Source: JABDQA01 sp963824415
Lineage (GTDB): Bacteria > Desulfobacterota > Desulfobulbia > Desulfobulbales > Desulfocapsaceae
Assembly: GCA_963824415.1 (NCBI GenBank)
Contig: CAWGPM010000012.1
Coordinates: forward strand, 28,286 to 92,285
Direction: 5' to 3'
Length of the DNA stretch: 64,000 nucleotides
The stretch's first letter is position 1; each line of letters begins with the position of its first letter. The translations under genes and the position numbers were made by a program. Positions 28,901 through 35,485 of the stretch are shown here, piece by piece. The notes below the pieces were generated by a model that searched no databases, was not told the origin of the DNA, and saw only the letters and a program-made list of their open reading frames with translations.

Positions 28901-31900
28901 GGTAATGCCAACCAGGTCATTGATGGCAGCATTCTCTGCCACGGTTCCACCCGCGGCACCGTCAACGTCGCTAATCGGTCCGACGGCACCTTGATCATTA
29001 ATGTCCGTCACGGCGATGGTAAATGCCTGGGTGCTTTCTGATCCGTCCGAAGAGGTGGCGAGTACGGTCACCGAGTGGCTGGTCGCGGTCTCGAAATCCA
29101 GGGCATTGGCCACGGAAATGACACCGGTCCCGCTATCGATCTGAAATAACCCGCCGGCCGAATCTGAGAGTGAGTAGGAGACGCTATCTCCGGGATCGGG
29201 ATCGGTTGCCTGGGCGGTAATGCCAACCAGGTCATTGATGGCAGCATTCTCTGCCACGGTTCCACCCGCGGCACCGTCAACGTCGCTAATCGGTCCGACG
29301 GCACCTTGATCATTAATGTCCGTCACGGCGATGGTAAATGCCTGGGTGCTTTCTGATCCGTCCGAAGAGGTGGCGAGTACGGTCACCGAGTGGCTGGTCG
29401 CGGTCTCGAAATCCAGGGCATTGGCCACGGAAATGACACCGGTCCCGCTATCGATCTGAAATAACCCGCCGGCCGAATCTGAGAGTGAGTAGGAGACGCT
29501 ATCTCCGGGATCGGGATCGGTTGCCTGGGCGGTAATGCCAACCAGGTCATTGATGGCAGCATTCTCTGCCACGGTTCCACCCGCGGCACCGTCAACGTCG
29601 CTAATCGGTCCGACGGCACCTTGATCATTAATGTCCGTCACGGCGATGGTAAATGCCTGGGTGCTTTCTGATCCGTCCGAAGAGGTGGCGAGTACGGTCA
29701 CCGAGTGGCTGGTCGCGGTCTCGAAATCCAGGGCATTGGCCACGGAAATGACACCGGTCCCGCTATCGATCTGAAATAACCCGCCGGCCGAATCTGAGAG
29801 TGAGTAGGAGACGCTATCTCCGGGATCGGGATCGGTTGCCTGGGCGGTAATGCCAACCAGGTCATTGATGGCAGCATTCTCTGCCACGGTTCCACCCGCG
29901 GCACCGTCAACGTCGCTAATCGGTCCGACGGCACCTTGATCATTAATGTCCGTCACGGCGATGGTAAATGCCTGGGTGCTTTCTGATCCGTCCGAAGAGG
30001 TGGCGAGTACGGTCACCGAGTGGCTGGTCGCGGTCTCGAAATCCAGGGCATTGGCCACGGAAATGACACCGGTCCCGCTATCGATCTGAAATAACCCGCC
30101 GGCCGAATCTGAGAGTGAGTAGGAGACGCTATCTCCGGGATCGGGATCGGTTGCCTGGGCGGTAATGCCAACCAGGTCATTGATGGCAGCATTCTCTGCC
30201 ACGGTTCCACCCGCGGCACCGTCAACGTCGCTAATCGGTCCGACGGCACCTTGATCATTAATGTCCGTCACGGCGATGGTAAATGCCTGGGTGCTTTCTG
30301 ATCCGTCCGAAGAGGTGGCGAGTACGGTCACCGAGTGGCTGGTCGCGGTCTCGAAATCCAGGGCATTGGCCACGGAAATGACACCGGTCCCGCTATCGAT
30401 CTGAAATAACCCGCCGGCCGAATCTGAGAGTGAGTAGGAGACGCTATCTCCGGGATCGGGATCGGTTGCCTGGGCGGTAATGCCAACCAGGTCATTGATG
30501 GCAGCATTCTCTGCCACGGTTCCACCCGCGGCACCGTCAACGTCGCTAATCGGTCCGACGGCACCTTGATCATTAATGTCCGTCACGGCGATGGTAAATG
30601 CCTGGGTGCTTTCTGATCCGTCCGAAGAGGTGGCGAGTACGGTCACCGAGTGGCTGGTCGCGGTCTCGAAATCCAGGGCATTGGCCACGGAAATGACACC
30701 GGTCCCGCTATCGATCTGAAATAACCCGCCGGCCGAATCTGAGAGTGAGTAGGAGACGCTATCTCCGGGATCGGGATCGGTTGCCTGGGCGGTAATGCCA
30801 ACCAGGTCATTGATGGCAGCATTCTCTGCCACGGTTCCACCCGCGGCACCGTCAACGTCGCTAATCGGTCCGACGGCACCTTGATCATTAATGTCCGTCA
30901 CGGCGATGGTAAATGCCTGGGTGCTTTCTGATCCGTCCGAAGAGGTGGCGAGTACGGTCACCGAGTGGCTGGTCGCGGTCTCGAAATCCAGGGCATTGGC
31001 CACGGAAATGACACCGGTCCCGCTATCGATCTGAAATAACCCGCCGGCCGAATCTGAGAGTGAGTAGGAGACGCTATCTCCGGGATCGGGATCGGTTGCC
31101 TGGGCGGTAATGCCAACCAGGTCATTGATGGCAGCATTCTCTGCCACGGTTCCACCCGCGGCACCGTCAACGTCGCTAATCGGTCCGACGGCACCTTGAT
31201 CATTAACTTCAATATCAAAAATAGAAACCAAACTCTGCCCGCTACTGTCCGTGGCGGTGATCTCTACCGTATGAATGCCAGGTGGAATCGAATAGGTTGT
31301 TGTGACAAGCACATTCGATCCTGAAATGTCAAAATAATCACTTGAGGAGCTGTAGGTATGCTCATCTCCAGAGTCTGGATCTGTGGCGCTGATCACACCA
31401 ACGGTGCTTCCTGCTCCGGCAGAAGACTCGATGCTGCTATTGTCCAATAGAATTGCTGTAGGAGCCCTTCCAAGTATGATACTGTCGGCGATAGCGCTGT
31501 CATAAGCATCGACGAAATCCGAGAAATCGACGCCCGAGGAAGTCAGAATAGTACCGCTGCCTGAAAGTGGAGCCGGGTTACCCGAGAGCAGCAGGGCATC
31601 AACTTTTTCCGGTGTTACTACCGCAGTGATACCGCTTTCAACAGTGATCTGATCAATATTGTTGATAGTAACCGTTGAAAGATCGATCGTTGCCGCACCT
31701 AGTGTACCAGTAGTAAACGTAACGGTGTGGGGGCCAGCACCTTCTCCTGTAAGATCCGATATTGATGCAAACTGATCGGGAGTGAAGATAACGTCTGAAA
31801 AAATTACAATAGATTCAATAGAATTGAAGCTAACACCATTGTAGTCTGCAGTACCATAATTTATCAGGGTGTCGTATCCACTACCGCCATCGAGGATCGC

Positions 31901-32272
31901 ATCGGCCTGATAGGTCGGCGAGCCGGCAGCTAGATCGATATTGCCGGGAAATATCCCGCTGTATACCCCGGAACCAAAGCCACCGAGGATTACAAAACTA
32001 TCATTACCGCCGCCGCCGTAGAAGCTGTCCACCCCTTGACCGCCGTACAAGGTATCGTTGCCTGCGCCGCCGGTAAGGGTTGCTCCTCCATCTCCAGCTA
32101 CGAGAATCAAGATCAGCCGAAGGAAGCGGTGGGGGAGGAGGTGGATCATTCTGGGGTGGAGCGGGCTGGGACGGATTCTGGACAGGCTGGGATTGAGTGG
32201 GGGCAGATTGAGTTGCCGCAAGGGAGGACGCCTGGGGTGTAGCGGTTGCCGGCTGGGGAGGCGACTGCCCAA
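19874..32272 (-). CDS. Giant RTX/cadherin adhesin, central part (about 4,090 in-frame residues)
   Basis: This 12.4-kb frame is real from about 32130 down to about 19900; its first 50 or so codons are out of frame with the true N-terminus encoded at 32.1-33.5 kb. In order it carries RTX nonapeptide repeats (GGAGNDTLYGGQGVDSFYGG), a short linker, nine cadherin-like units of 105 residues (DPDPGD, LDFETA, FTIAVTD calcium motifs), then long arrays of about 50-residue repeats of the form GGFVVTW...GQDGSD.GVYGQ.F, interleaved with more diverged cadherin-like domains (LDPDSGD, LDYE). The whole gene would encode about 5,000 residues. The role is a surface adhesin exported by the type I system encoded on either side. 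Confidence 0.88.
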   Translation of the reverse strand: MGSRLPSRQPLHPRRPPLRQLNLPPLNPSLSRIRPSPLHPRMIHLLPHRFLRLILILVAGDGGATLTGGAGNDTLYGGQGVDSFYGGGGNDSFVILGGFGSGVYSGIFPGNIDLAAGSPTYQADAILDGGSGYDTLINYGTADYNGVSFNSIESIVIFSDVIFTPDQFASISDLTGEGAGPHTVTFTTGTLGAATIDLSTVTINNIDQITVESGITAVVTPEKVDALLLSGNPAPLSGSGTILTSSGVDFSDFVDAYDSAIADSIILGRAPTAILLDNSSIESSAGAGSTVGVISATDPDSGDEHTYSSSSDYFDISGSNVLVTTTYSIPPGIHTVEITATDSSGQSLVSIFDIEVNDQGAVGPISDVDGAAGGTVAENAAINDLVGITAQATDPDPGDSVSYSLSDSAGGLFQIDSGTGVISVANALDFETATSHSVTVLATSSDGSESTQAFTIAVTDINDQGAVGPISDVDGAAGGTVAENAAINDLVGITAQATDPDPGDSVSYSLSDSAGGLFQIDSGTGVISVANALDFETATSHSVTVLATSSDGSESTQAFTIAVTDINDQGAVGPISDVDGAAGGTVAENAAINDLVGITAQATDPDPGDSVSYSLSDSAGGLFQIDSGTGVISVANALDFETATSHSVTVLATSSDGSESTQAFTIAVTDINDQGAVGPISDVDGAAGGTVAENAAINDLVGITAQATDPDPGDSVSYSLSDSAGGLFQIDSGTGVISVANALDFETATSHSVTVLATSSDGSESTQAFTIAVTDINDQGAVGPISDVDGAAGGTVAENAAINDLVGITAQATDPDPGDSVSYSLSDSAGGLFQIDSGTGVISVANALDFETATSHSVTVLATSSDGSESTQAFTIAVTDINDQGAVGPISDVDGAAGGTVAENAAINDLVGITAQATDPDPGDSVSYSLSDSAGGLFQIDSGTGVISVANALDFETATSHSVTVLATSSDGSESTQAFTIAVTDINDQGAVGPISDVDGAAGGTVAENAAINDLVGITAQATDPDPGDSVSYSLSDSAGGLFQIDSGTGVISVANALDFETATSHSVTVLATSSDGSESTQAFTIAVTDINDQGAVGPISDVDGAAGGTVAENAAINDLVGITAQATDPDPGDSVSYSLSDSAGGLFQIDSGTGVISVANALDFETATSHSVTVLATSSDGSESTQAFTIAVTDINDQGAVGPISDVDGAAGGTVAENAAINDLVGITAQATDPDPGDSVSYSLSDSAGGLFQIDSGTGVISVANALDFETATSHDITVRATSSDGSYSDQIYTVQITDVDEFDIGPLTDSDITVNQISEDTMPGTYSWVTAFAEDPDSGDTVLYSITNDPSEAFNIVPDQGWLYLAYSSKLDFETLPTVDVEITATSSDGSTSSKIFTIDILNVDDPRKVGGEFQVNSTTEGGQLRPAITSLPDGGYVVAWASFTSSASTSGIFVQRYDSNGDKHGDEFQISSNALHSQSAYFPSVNSLSGGGYAITWMQISDDNSLEGVYGNIVNENGQLGNEFKISESPSSLIEIPDFFSLKPTITSLEDGGFVVSWSQVISAHENSSTDVFAKIYDAAGNAITSQFQVSSNTDFSQTFGHADALDSNGFVITWTSLGLDGSSEIKGRLFDSSGTPVGDEFPVNTYTDNDQLESQVSVLSDGRFVVTWQSWEQDGSYRGVFGQMFDSDGNSVGDEFQVNTHTAASQRSPSISSLSDGGFVITWDSNVQDGEPDADGLNFGIYGQAFDSNGERIGGEFHVTTYTESYQRNPAVTVLADGSILTVWDSLGQDGSDWGVYGQRFIINKVIEEAPVSISITAADIAENEPVDTPIATFSVLDPDPGDTHSLELQDDFGGTFYISDDTLYSGISFDYEDISSYSLSVRATGIEDGLATEWISFDVSILDVNEPGDASIRKIDGEFQINSYTVGDQFLPTTTTLANGSYVVVWQSSGQDDGFSSGVYGQLYSGSGAAIGHEFQINKYTTDDQNNPVVSALSDGGFVVAYGSEGQDGSDSGVYGQFFDDLGNQLGHGFRLNDYTDSEQGVPAIAALTDGRFVATWQSMGQDGDGYGIYGKVYGADGFQPGTEFQVNTATALDQKDTAVTGLPDGGFIVTWQQAQSADWDAPSDIYGQIFRTGGPASNETTPLGSEFLIGTIDQGEDQREPAVAALANGAIVVVWSGFDSIYNNYLIFGKAYQYDSDSGTIDDPAQFEITTTGDGYWPSIAPLADGGYVVAWDAGSQYEDGSGTFAQVFDANSNRVGGLIQANTFIEGDQLLANVAGLPDGSFVITWQSMGQDGDGSGVFGQRFIVDESGSEAATGVYLSSASIPENAQTGYVIGQINIIDPDLAGTNTLSIYSQSGATFEINENNELVLESIPEYSDPDPPVSVTIIAESEGDTDLSLVKTFDIFVNHSWPSNPVDLYLSSTSVDENLPAETVVGTLSTLDPDSGDVFSYMLLEGPDNWPFEIVDNVLRTTTTLDYELDQTSYDVFISVRDQLGYSYGEKFTIEVNNVQDVVSATDGTFTTVAQMSEDTWSLQTVLLENGDYVVSWYDGYDIAQYGQYASIYDQAGTLLTQTPLYLADTNAQITALTGGGFASVWNGNDEFGQVAYLARTYDNSGAVNSTEDFVVVPNSMFSSEQGYYDPAIGTLQNGNFVVAFSQIGAEVSYAKIFSPDGAIVIDSIPINNDTYILDWIEGINSYPTSADPFSFLIAYSGSFNTSVTQLFSSNGVPLGEEIPTWDYWGNPLTNAAKNNWTVSLDSGHFVQFYTQNYSDTNTFNLEYSVYSPEGNFLEDGVLDSFPDTFSSGGHAPDMSFTSLGGNNIVVAWETGGGTLVSEHFQIDLTAGVFPGPPNQIYLDPVIGDNSADAIVGIITARDPDDTEFNFSIDTGGLGEHPYFYIDGEFLRLKAPLDPTAPLPELNVSIVATDPHDNVSTPQYFTVDIKDTLRPVDDISPVTTVPDAEADITSLSNGNYVVTYTFGGESEFLHAQIFSADSSTLLDSPLAVNSGSGNFLSNASITELDNQSFVVTWVSTDSSDQTVLLGKIYSADGTIMVDEFQVNTDENPGQMDMNSSIAAIDEGFVVVWTNDTPDDVDVYMQIFDNAGNKQNIGEIPVASLTNALGNQLTPDVARLENNDFIVTWTNDLLDGSNTGIYGRIFTSDGAPVTQDAVKLNDVWGYDNPYDYRDAKVTGLSDGGFAIAFTSIDPSYDSVWNSNVYVNQFDVINGEIVYDLATYGFSSSGVFAPSIVQLEDGYAVSAMMVDSYGEENDFNSIAATIVTAVFNETGEQVGYSLQTAPDGLINWYDYPGEYDFSQTSRAPELAYHPGGGFTVVYSFESDTDISQNGIYTQRYIVDSALAESPSFLSLDTTIVSENHQTGIANPIGNFYVIDPDLTSDDNHFIDIVAGDTGNLFDVVDNQLVLNSALDASTTPNHTLTMEVTGDGFVYTQDITITVEPYEPIVTALNTEPLLIYEPGGDRLEFTFSGAEIWDGYTLVTYSTHDSQDPYDSSSVYGQLVDPNGQKSGAPILIAEADPQLNLKGHSDVASLGDLGDESRFIVTWSEFGHDGSNYAQVYGQLYSFNHDDASITADASDPFVVSSDLTANKDWQRVSPLPNGGFVVAFMLNDNGQEAIAVRTFDKTMTPFGDDVLVTDTTGPYMLSTIEAYEINGDPNCFVVTYESDDGVKGQFFNSSGNPIGTSFSVDGAGNDLGTNLWQTVLDSGHMVDLEHSTDGLDYKLFEPGWEDWNQPLDEGDVVTFSSGEWTDFNQVFSIGESDFAVLWNTFSNSPAGPELTMQRFSVDPNAGIEPGPPWDLILHGGSVVEEDYSGQLVGVLSALDPDSSGAELSYSITGGNDNFYIDGNGLYLSGDAGFDYENQPPDGLHLTIEVSDGTSTLSEDFTITIENVIEPGETEWVTSFWPEMDHRVDHSPEDFTVDGRTPVVADLPGSNDNYVLVDVSSDSDLLRARIYQDGSVEVVPAFTIVDHSDGAIKVSAPTATSLPGSDNFMVSWFETDDSGNTDGYFKIYDQSGDEVTNSSVNFTYDSSPTGNPEVAVIEDGVGFALAWTADDGDGSGIRVRTFDSNGAIQSEGEGGFINLNTAGDQHAPSIAHFDNGDSVIVWQDDSGTRRRR
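28446..31206 (-). repeat. Tandem array of 315-bp units encoding cadherin-like domains (8 complete plus 1 partial identical copy)
   Basis: Units of exactly 315 bp end at 28686, 29001, 29316, 29631, 29946, 30261, 30576, 30891 and 31206. Each encodes 105 residues starting around NDQGAVGPISDVDG. The unit at the 28.4-kb end is identical only up to 28446 and then diverges into the next domain. I saw no base differences between copies by eye, including at synonymous sites. This implies very recent expansion or ongoing homogenisation, and copy number is likely to vary. The unit length divisible by three keeps the frame open whatever the copy number. Confidence 0.95.
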
Positions 32273-33500
32273 CCGGCTGTGGTGCTGTAGGCGAAGAGCT
32301 TGGTGTGCTCGGAGCTGAAGCCAGAACCGAGTCGATTTCAGGGGTCGACTCGAGACCGGTTACGGGTGCCGTGGGGTCCTGATATATATCCGATCCTCCG
32401 GATACGGGGTCATAACTGGCCCAACTGTTTGATACCGGATTGTAGAGTGAGGTTGCCGACAAGAACGTGCCGGTCGCAGCCGTGCTGAACGGCTCAACAG
32501 CGCTGATGCCACTGTCGAAGGCACCGTAAAGGTCCAGGGTGAAGATACTGTCAGGAAGACCCGGGTCAATCGGCCCGGCTCCGGTGGGAGGCAGGCTGTC
32601 GAGCAGGGAAATATCAAAAGACTGGTCTGCAGTCGAATCCATCAGTTCTTCTGTCAATGGCCCGAATGTGGCAGCATCTGTCCCTTCGGTGATGCCTTGC
32701 ACAATTTCCAGTGCTGACTGAGTGGGCCTCGATTCATTTACCTCCTGGGAACCTTCAGGGGTAACATGTAGGCTGTCAACAATCTCCTGATAGTCTGGCT
32801 GGCTTGTTTCCCCCTGGTCATAATCAGCTCCTTCGCCACCTCCGCCGCCCGCACCGCCGCTGTCTTGAGAGGGTGGTGCATCAGGATCTGCGTCTCCATC
32901 TTCGATGCCGTTGTTTTCAAGCGTTGTGAACGGGGTTTCAAGCAGCAGTTCATCGCGCTCAGCCTGCGACAGGAATTCGACCGTGCTGATGGGTCTGTCC
33001 TCCAGTACTGCGACGAATGTGCTGGGATCGTTGAGGTAGCGGATATTGCCGTACTGATCGTTGACGAGCAGTATATGGTTTTCACTGATCTGGTTGAGTA
33101 CCACGCGGCTGCCAGTGCTTGGGTCGTGGATAAAAGTGAAGTCGGTACCCCGGATACCGATCGAAGCGAGCGGGGATTCGAGTTGAAAACTCTCCGGGTT
33201 TTCCTCGGCGATCTTGCCGGTGATCGAGCGCAGCGTTCCCTCGCTCAGTTTAAGCAGCAGTGCCGGTGCGGAGTCTGGCTGGTCATAGACATAATTGTCG
33301 ATCGAGATTTCGGTCTTCTCGCTCTGGGAGAGCATGGTGTCGTCGATAAAGCGAACTTCGATATGGGAGTCTGGGCCGGTTGTCAGCGTCGCCCCTTTGA
33401 AAACAGGGCTGTCAACCGAGAGCTGGATGGTCTCGCCATTGATTTTGAGAGTTGCATTTCCTGTAATCGCGACAATCTTACCGACAACCTGCGCTTCCAT
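32004..33500 (-). CDS. Giant adhesin, N-terminal part with FecR-like domain
   Basis: The frame opens at an ATG with GAGGAGAGG just upstream. Residues 1-20 (VVGKIVAITGNATLKINGE) resemble the start of LapA-type adhesins. A FecR-like beta domain follows (about 20-165, with FIDDTMLSQSEKTEISIDNY and IGIRGTDFTF), then a low-complexity linker rich in Gly, Gln, Ser and Pro (PPQNDPPPPPPLPS). The last 45-50 codons are out of frame: near 32100-32130 the reading must shift to join the RTX repeats of the next fragment. The adhesin starts 42 bp after the TolC stop. In LapA systems the N-terminus anchors the protein in the outer membrane; whether this one does so is an inference. Confidence 0.85.
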   Translation of the reverse strand: MEAQVVGKIVAITGNATLKINGETIQLSVDSPVFKGATLTTGPDSHIEVRFIDDTMLSQSEKTEISIDNYVYDQPDSAPALLLKLSEGTLRSITGKIAEENPESFQLESPLASIGIRGTDFTFIHDPSTGSRVVLNQISENHILLVNDQYGNIRYLNDPSTFVAVLEDRPISTVEFLSQAERDELLLETPFTTLENNGIEDGDADPDAPPSQDSGGAGGGGGEGADYDQGETSQPDYQEIVDSLHVTPEGSQEVNESRPTQSALEIVQGITEGTDAATFGPLTEELMDSTADQSFDISLLDSLPPTGAGPIDPGLPDSIFTLDLYGAFDSGISAVEPFSTAATGTFLSATSLYNPVSNSWASYDPVSGGSDIYQDPTAPVTGLESTPEIDSVLASAPSTPSSSPTAPQPVGQSPPQPATATPQASSLAATQSAPTQSQPVQNPSQPAPPQNDPPPPPPLPSADLDSRSWRWRSNPYRRRRQRYLVRRSRGGQLLRRRR

Positions 33501-33542
33501 TGCCTCTCCTCAGCTGTAATCAGAAATCTTGTTTGTCTGAGT

Positions 33543-34835
33543 CTAGTTCACCAGTAAATCGATATCGAGTTTGCCCATTGCATGGAAAAGACGGTAGGTG
33601 GCAACGTGGATGTCCACGCCTGCCGCCACCGCATTGGACTGGGCGTTTAATTGATCTGCCTCCCCGGCCAGAACATCGAGCAGCGAGCGCTTGCCCAGTT
33701 TGCGCTCCCGGCGGGCAAATTCGAGAAATTCGCCGACGATGGCCGCCTGGTCACGCAGGTAAATAAAGCGCTCCTGGGCAGTTTCAAGTTCCTGCCAGGC
33801 GTTGGCCACTTCCTCCTCGATCAGTTTACGGTTCTCAGCATAACGGTCCCGCGCCTCATTGATTTCCCTGGTTACTGCCTCCACCCGGGCCACGTCCGAA
33901 CCGCCGTTGTAGAGGTTGTAGGTAAGTTCAGCGCCGATCACGGCTTCTTCCCGGACCCCTTCGAAGCCGAGGTAATCTTCGCGACGAATTCCTTCGGCAA
34001 AGGCGCTGAATTTGGGGAAATAATCGGAGCGATTGATCCGTTTTTCCTGGGTAAATCGCTCGATTTCCAGTTGATCCACAACCAGGCGGGGGTTGAACTG
34101 CCAGGCGATGCCGATTGCTTCATCAAGCGATGCAGGTATTTTGTCTTCAGGCATTGCGGGGATGTTGAATGTTTCCACCATATCTTTGCCGTTATATCCG
34201 AATACGGCCTTGAAACGGTGATCGGCAAAAGCCAGCTCGCCATAGTTTTCAGCAACCCTGGCCTTGGCGGAGGCAAGCTGTGACTTAGCCTGCAGCACGT
34301 CCGAAGACAGCCCGGCGCCGTACTCGACCATGGTCTCTTCCATGCCGGTCGTGGACCGGATATTTTCCTCTGACTGCCGGGCAAATCCCAGGGTCTTGTC
34401 GGCCCGTATCAAGCCGAGATAGGAAGTGATGCCGTTGAGCAGCACATCCTGACGGGTTCGGTTCAGGTTTTCTTTTTCAATTGACAGAACGATCTCCGAT
34501 TGATCGATGCGGCCGGTGGTGGCGCCGAAGTCGGTGATCAACTGGTTGAGGCTTGCCTTTTCGTAATTGCGGGTCAGGCTGGTGTCCTCCTCATCGATCT
34601 TGTTTATCCATTCAGGGCCGACATTAGCCTCAATATCGAGTTTGGGGTAATAGCCTCCCTGGGCCGCTCGCATCAGAAACATGGCTCGATCCCGCCTTTG
34701 TTCGGCTGCACGGATCAGTTCGTGGTTGTTGAGCAGGTCAGGGAGCAGGGAGATCAGCTCTTTGGCCTGAAGCTGAGAATGGGTGACAAACAAAATCAAA
34801 ACTGCGAAAAGGATCATAGAACATGCTTTTTTCAT
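33543..34835 (-). CDS. TolC-family outer membrane protein (type I secretion)
   Basis: The 430-residue protein has a Sec signal peptide (residues 1-24, cleavage near LQA/KE) and two outer-membrane-efflux repeats of long amphipathic helices with beta-strand segments (QGGYYPKLDIEANVGPEW, SDYFPKFSAFAEGIRRED). Length is typical for LapE/TolC. It is the first gene of the minus-strand unit, directly before the adhesin, with a purine-rich Shine-Dalgarno (GAGGGGGTAAG). It completes a tripartite exporter with the HlyD and ABC proteins at 12.8-15.7 kb. Confidence 0.92.
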   Translation of the reverse strand: MKKACSMILFAVLILFVTHSQLQAKELISLLPDLLNNHELIRAAEQRRDRAMFLMRAAQGGYYPKLDIEANVGPEWINKIDEEDTSLTRNYEKASLNQLITDFGATTGRIDQSEIVLSIEKENLNRTRQDVLLNGITSYLGLIRADKTLGFARQSEENIRSTTGMEETMVEYGAGLSSDVLQAKSQLASAKARVAENYGELAFADHRFKAVFGYNGKDMVETFNIPAMPEDKIPASLDEAIGIAWQFNPRLVVDQLEIERFTQEKRINRSDYFPKFSAFAEGIRREDYLGFEGVREEAVIGAELTYNLYNGGSDVARVEAVTREINEARDRYAENRKLIEEEVANAWQELETAQERFIYLRDQAAIVGEFLEFARRERKLGKRSLLDVLAGEADQLNAQSNAVAAGVDIHVATYRLFHAMGKLDIDLLVN

Positions 34836-35120
34836 GACACTTACCCCCTCGGCTCCTGTGCTGGCCCCTCGAGGCCAAACACATATTTATGTGTAAAACT
34901 GTACGTGATAACTGCAGCAGTCAAAGGACGACGTTCCGATCAAATGTGGATCGAAATCACAGTCCCCAATTGCTGATCGGAAAAGACAGAAAATGCCTGA
35001 CTACCTGATACTCCACCGTACCAGATGGTATTAAAATAAAAAAAGATTAGAGCTTATATTGTACTTTGGTACTAAGAGCATAATTTTCTGACAGAAAAAT
35101 ACCGTATTACTGCGTTTTTA

Positions 35121-35144
35121 AAAATAGGTAAAAATACCTATTTT
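35121..35144. promoter_or_regulatory. Perfect 10-bp inverted repeat (candidate operator)
   Basis: AAAATAGGTA and TACCTATTTT are separated by four A residues. The AT-rich palindrome lies about 285 bp upstream of tolC and 340 bp upstream of the cyclase. It lacks a terminal T-run on either strand typical of a terminator of a nearby gene, so an operator is more likely. Confidence 0.45.
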
Positions 35145-35292
35145 CCATGATATATCAAATTTTCTGCCAAATGACACAATGTGGGATAAACGGACGTAAA
35201 ATTATAATATATAATGACTTTAACAGAACGAAACAATCAATCTATTTGATATGCCTGTCAAAATATTGAATCTTAAAATACCGAAAAAAAAT

Positions 35293-35326
35293 TGCCGGTA
35301 AGTGGTTTTTTTTCAGTCGACCGGCA
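35293..35326. promoter_or_regulatory. 7-bp inverted repeat TGCCGGT/ACCGGCA
   Basis: Perfect arms at 35293-35299 and 35320-35326 enclose a 20-base loop containing eight T residues. It is a GC-rich dyad in AT-rich surroundings, 160 bp before the cyclase start. It may be a protein-binding site; function is unknown. Confidence 0.35.
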
Positions 35327-35485
35327 GAGATTGGCGAATAATCTTTCAAATCTCGCGTTTCTGAGTATAGTGCACAGAGTTATTATCCTAATGAAATAAT
35401 AGTGTTTATTTGGCAAAACCAGTAGTTTGGTCCAGTAGGAGACCGAATCCCGGGTTGGGATTTGGGTTTCTGGGATGAAGACATC

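Larger units (their letters stand above)
34836..35485. other. AT-rich divergent intergenic region with inverted repeats
   Basis: A 650-bp gap between the divergent tolC and CHASE2-cyclase genes, much richer in A and T than its surroundings and without a plausible ORF. It must contain both promoters. Two perfect inverted repeats stand out (35121-35144 and 35293-35326). AT-rich spacers of this kind are often bound by H-NS-like proteins or by several regulators, but no specific site was recognised. Confidence 0.6.

Noticed and set aside
28446..31206. CRISPR-like periodic repeat
   Set aside because: Unit is 315 bp, contiguous without spacers and fully coding in the adhesin frame.
28345..31218. 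Nine near-identical ORFs of 81-112 codons on the minus strand in a frame different from the adhesin
   Set aside because: They are out-of-frame shadows of the tandem cadherin units and recur only because the 315-bp unit is repeated; no ribosome sites or independent motifs.
35462..35485. TTG start at 35462 for the CHASE2 cyclase
   Set aside because: ATG at 35486 begins directly before the basic residues and first membrane helix; the extra eight residues look unlike a membrane-protein start. Not excluded.
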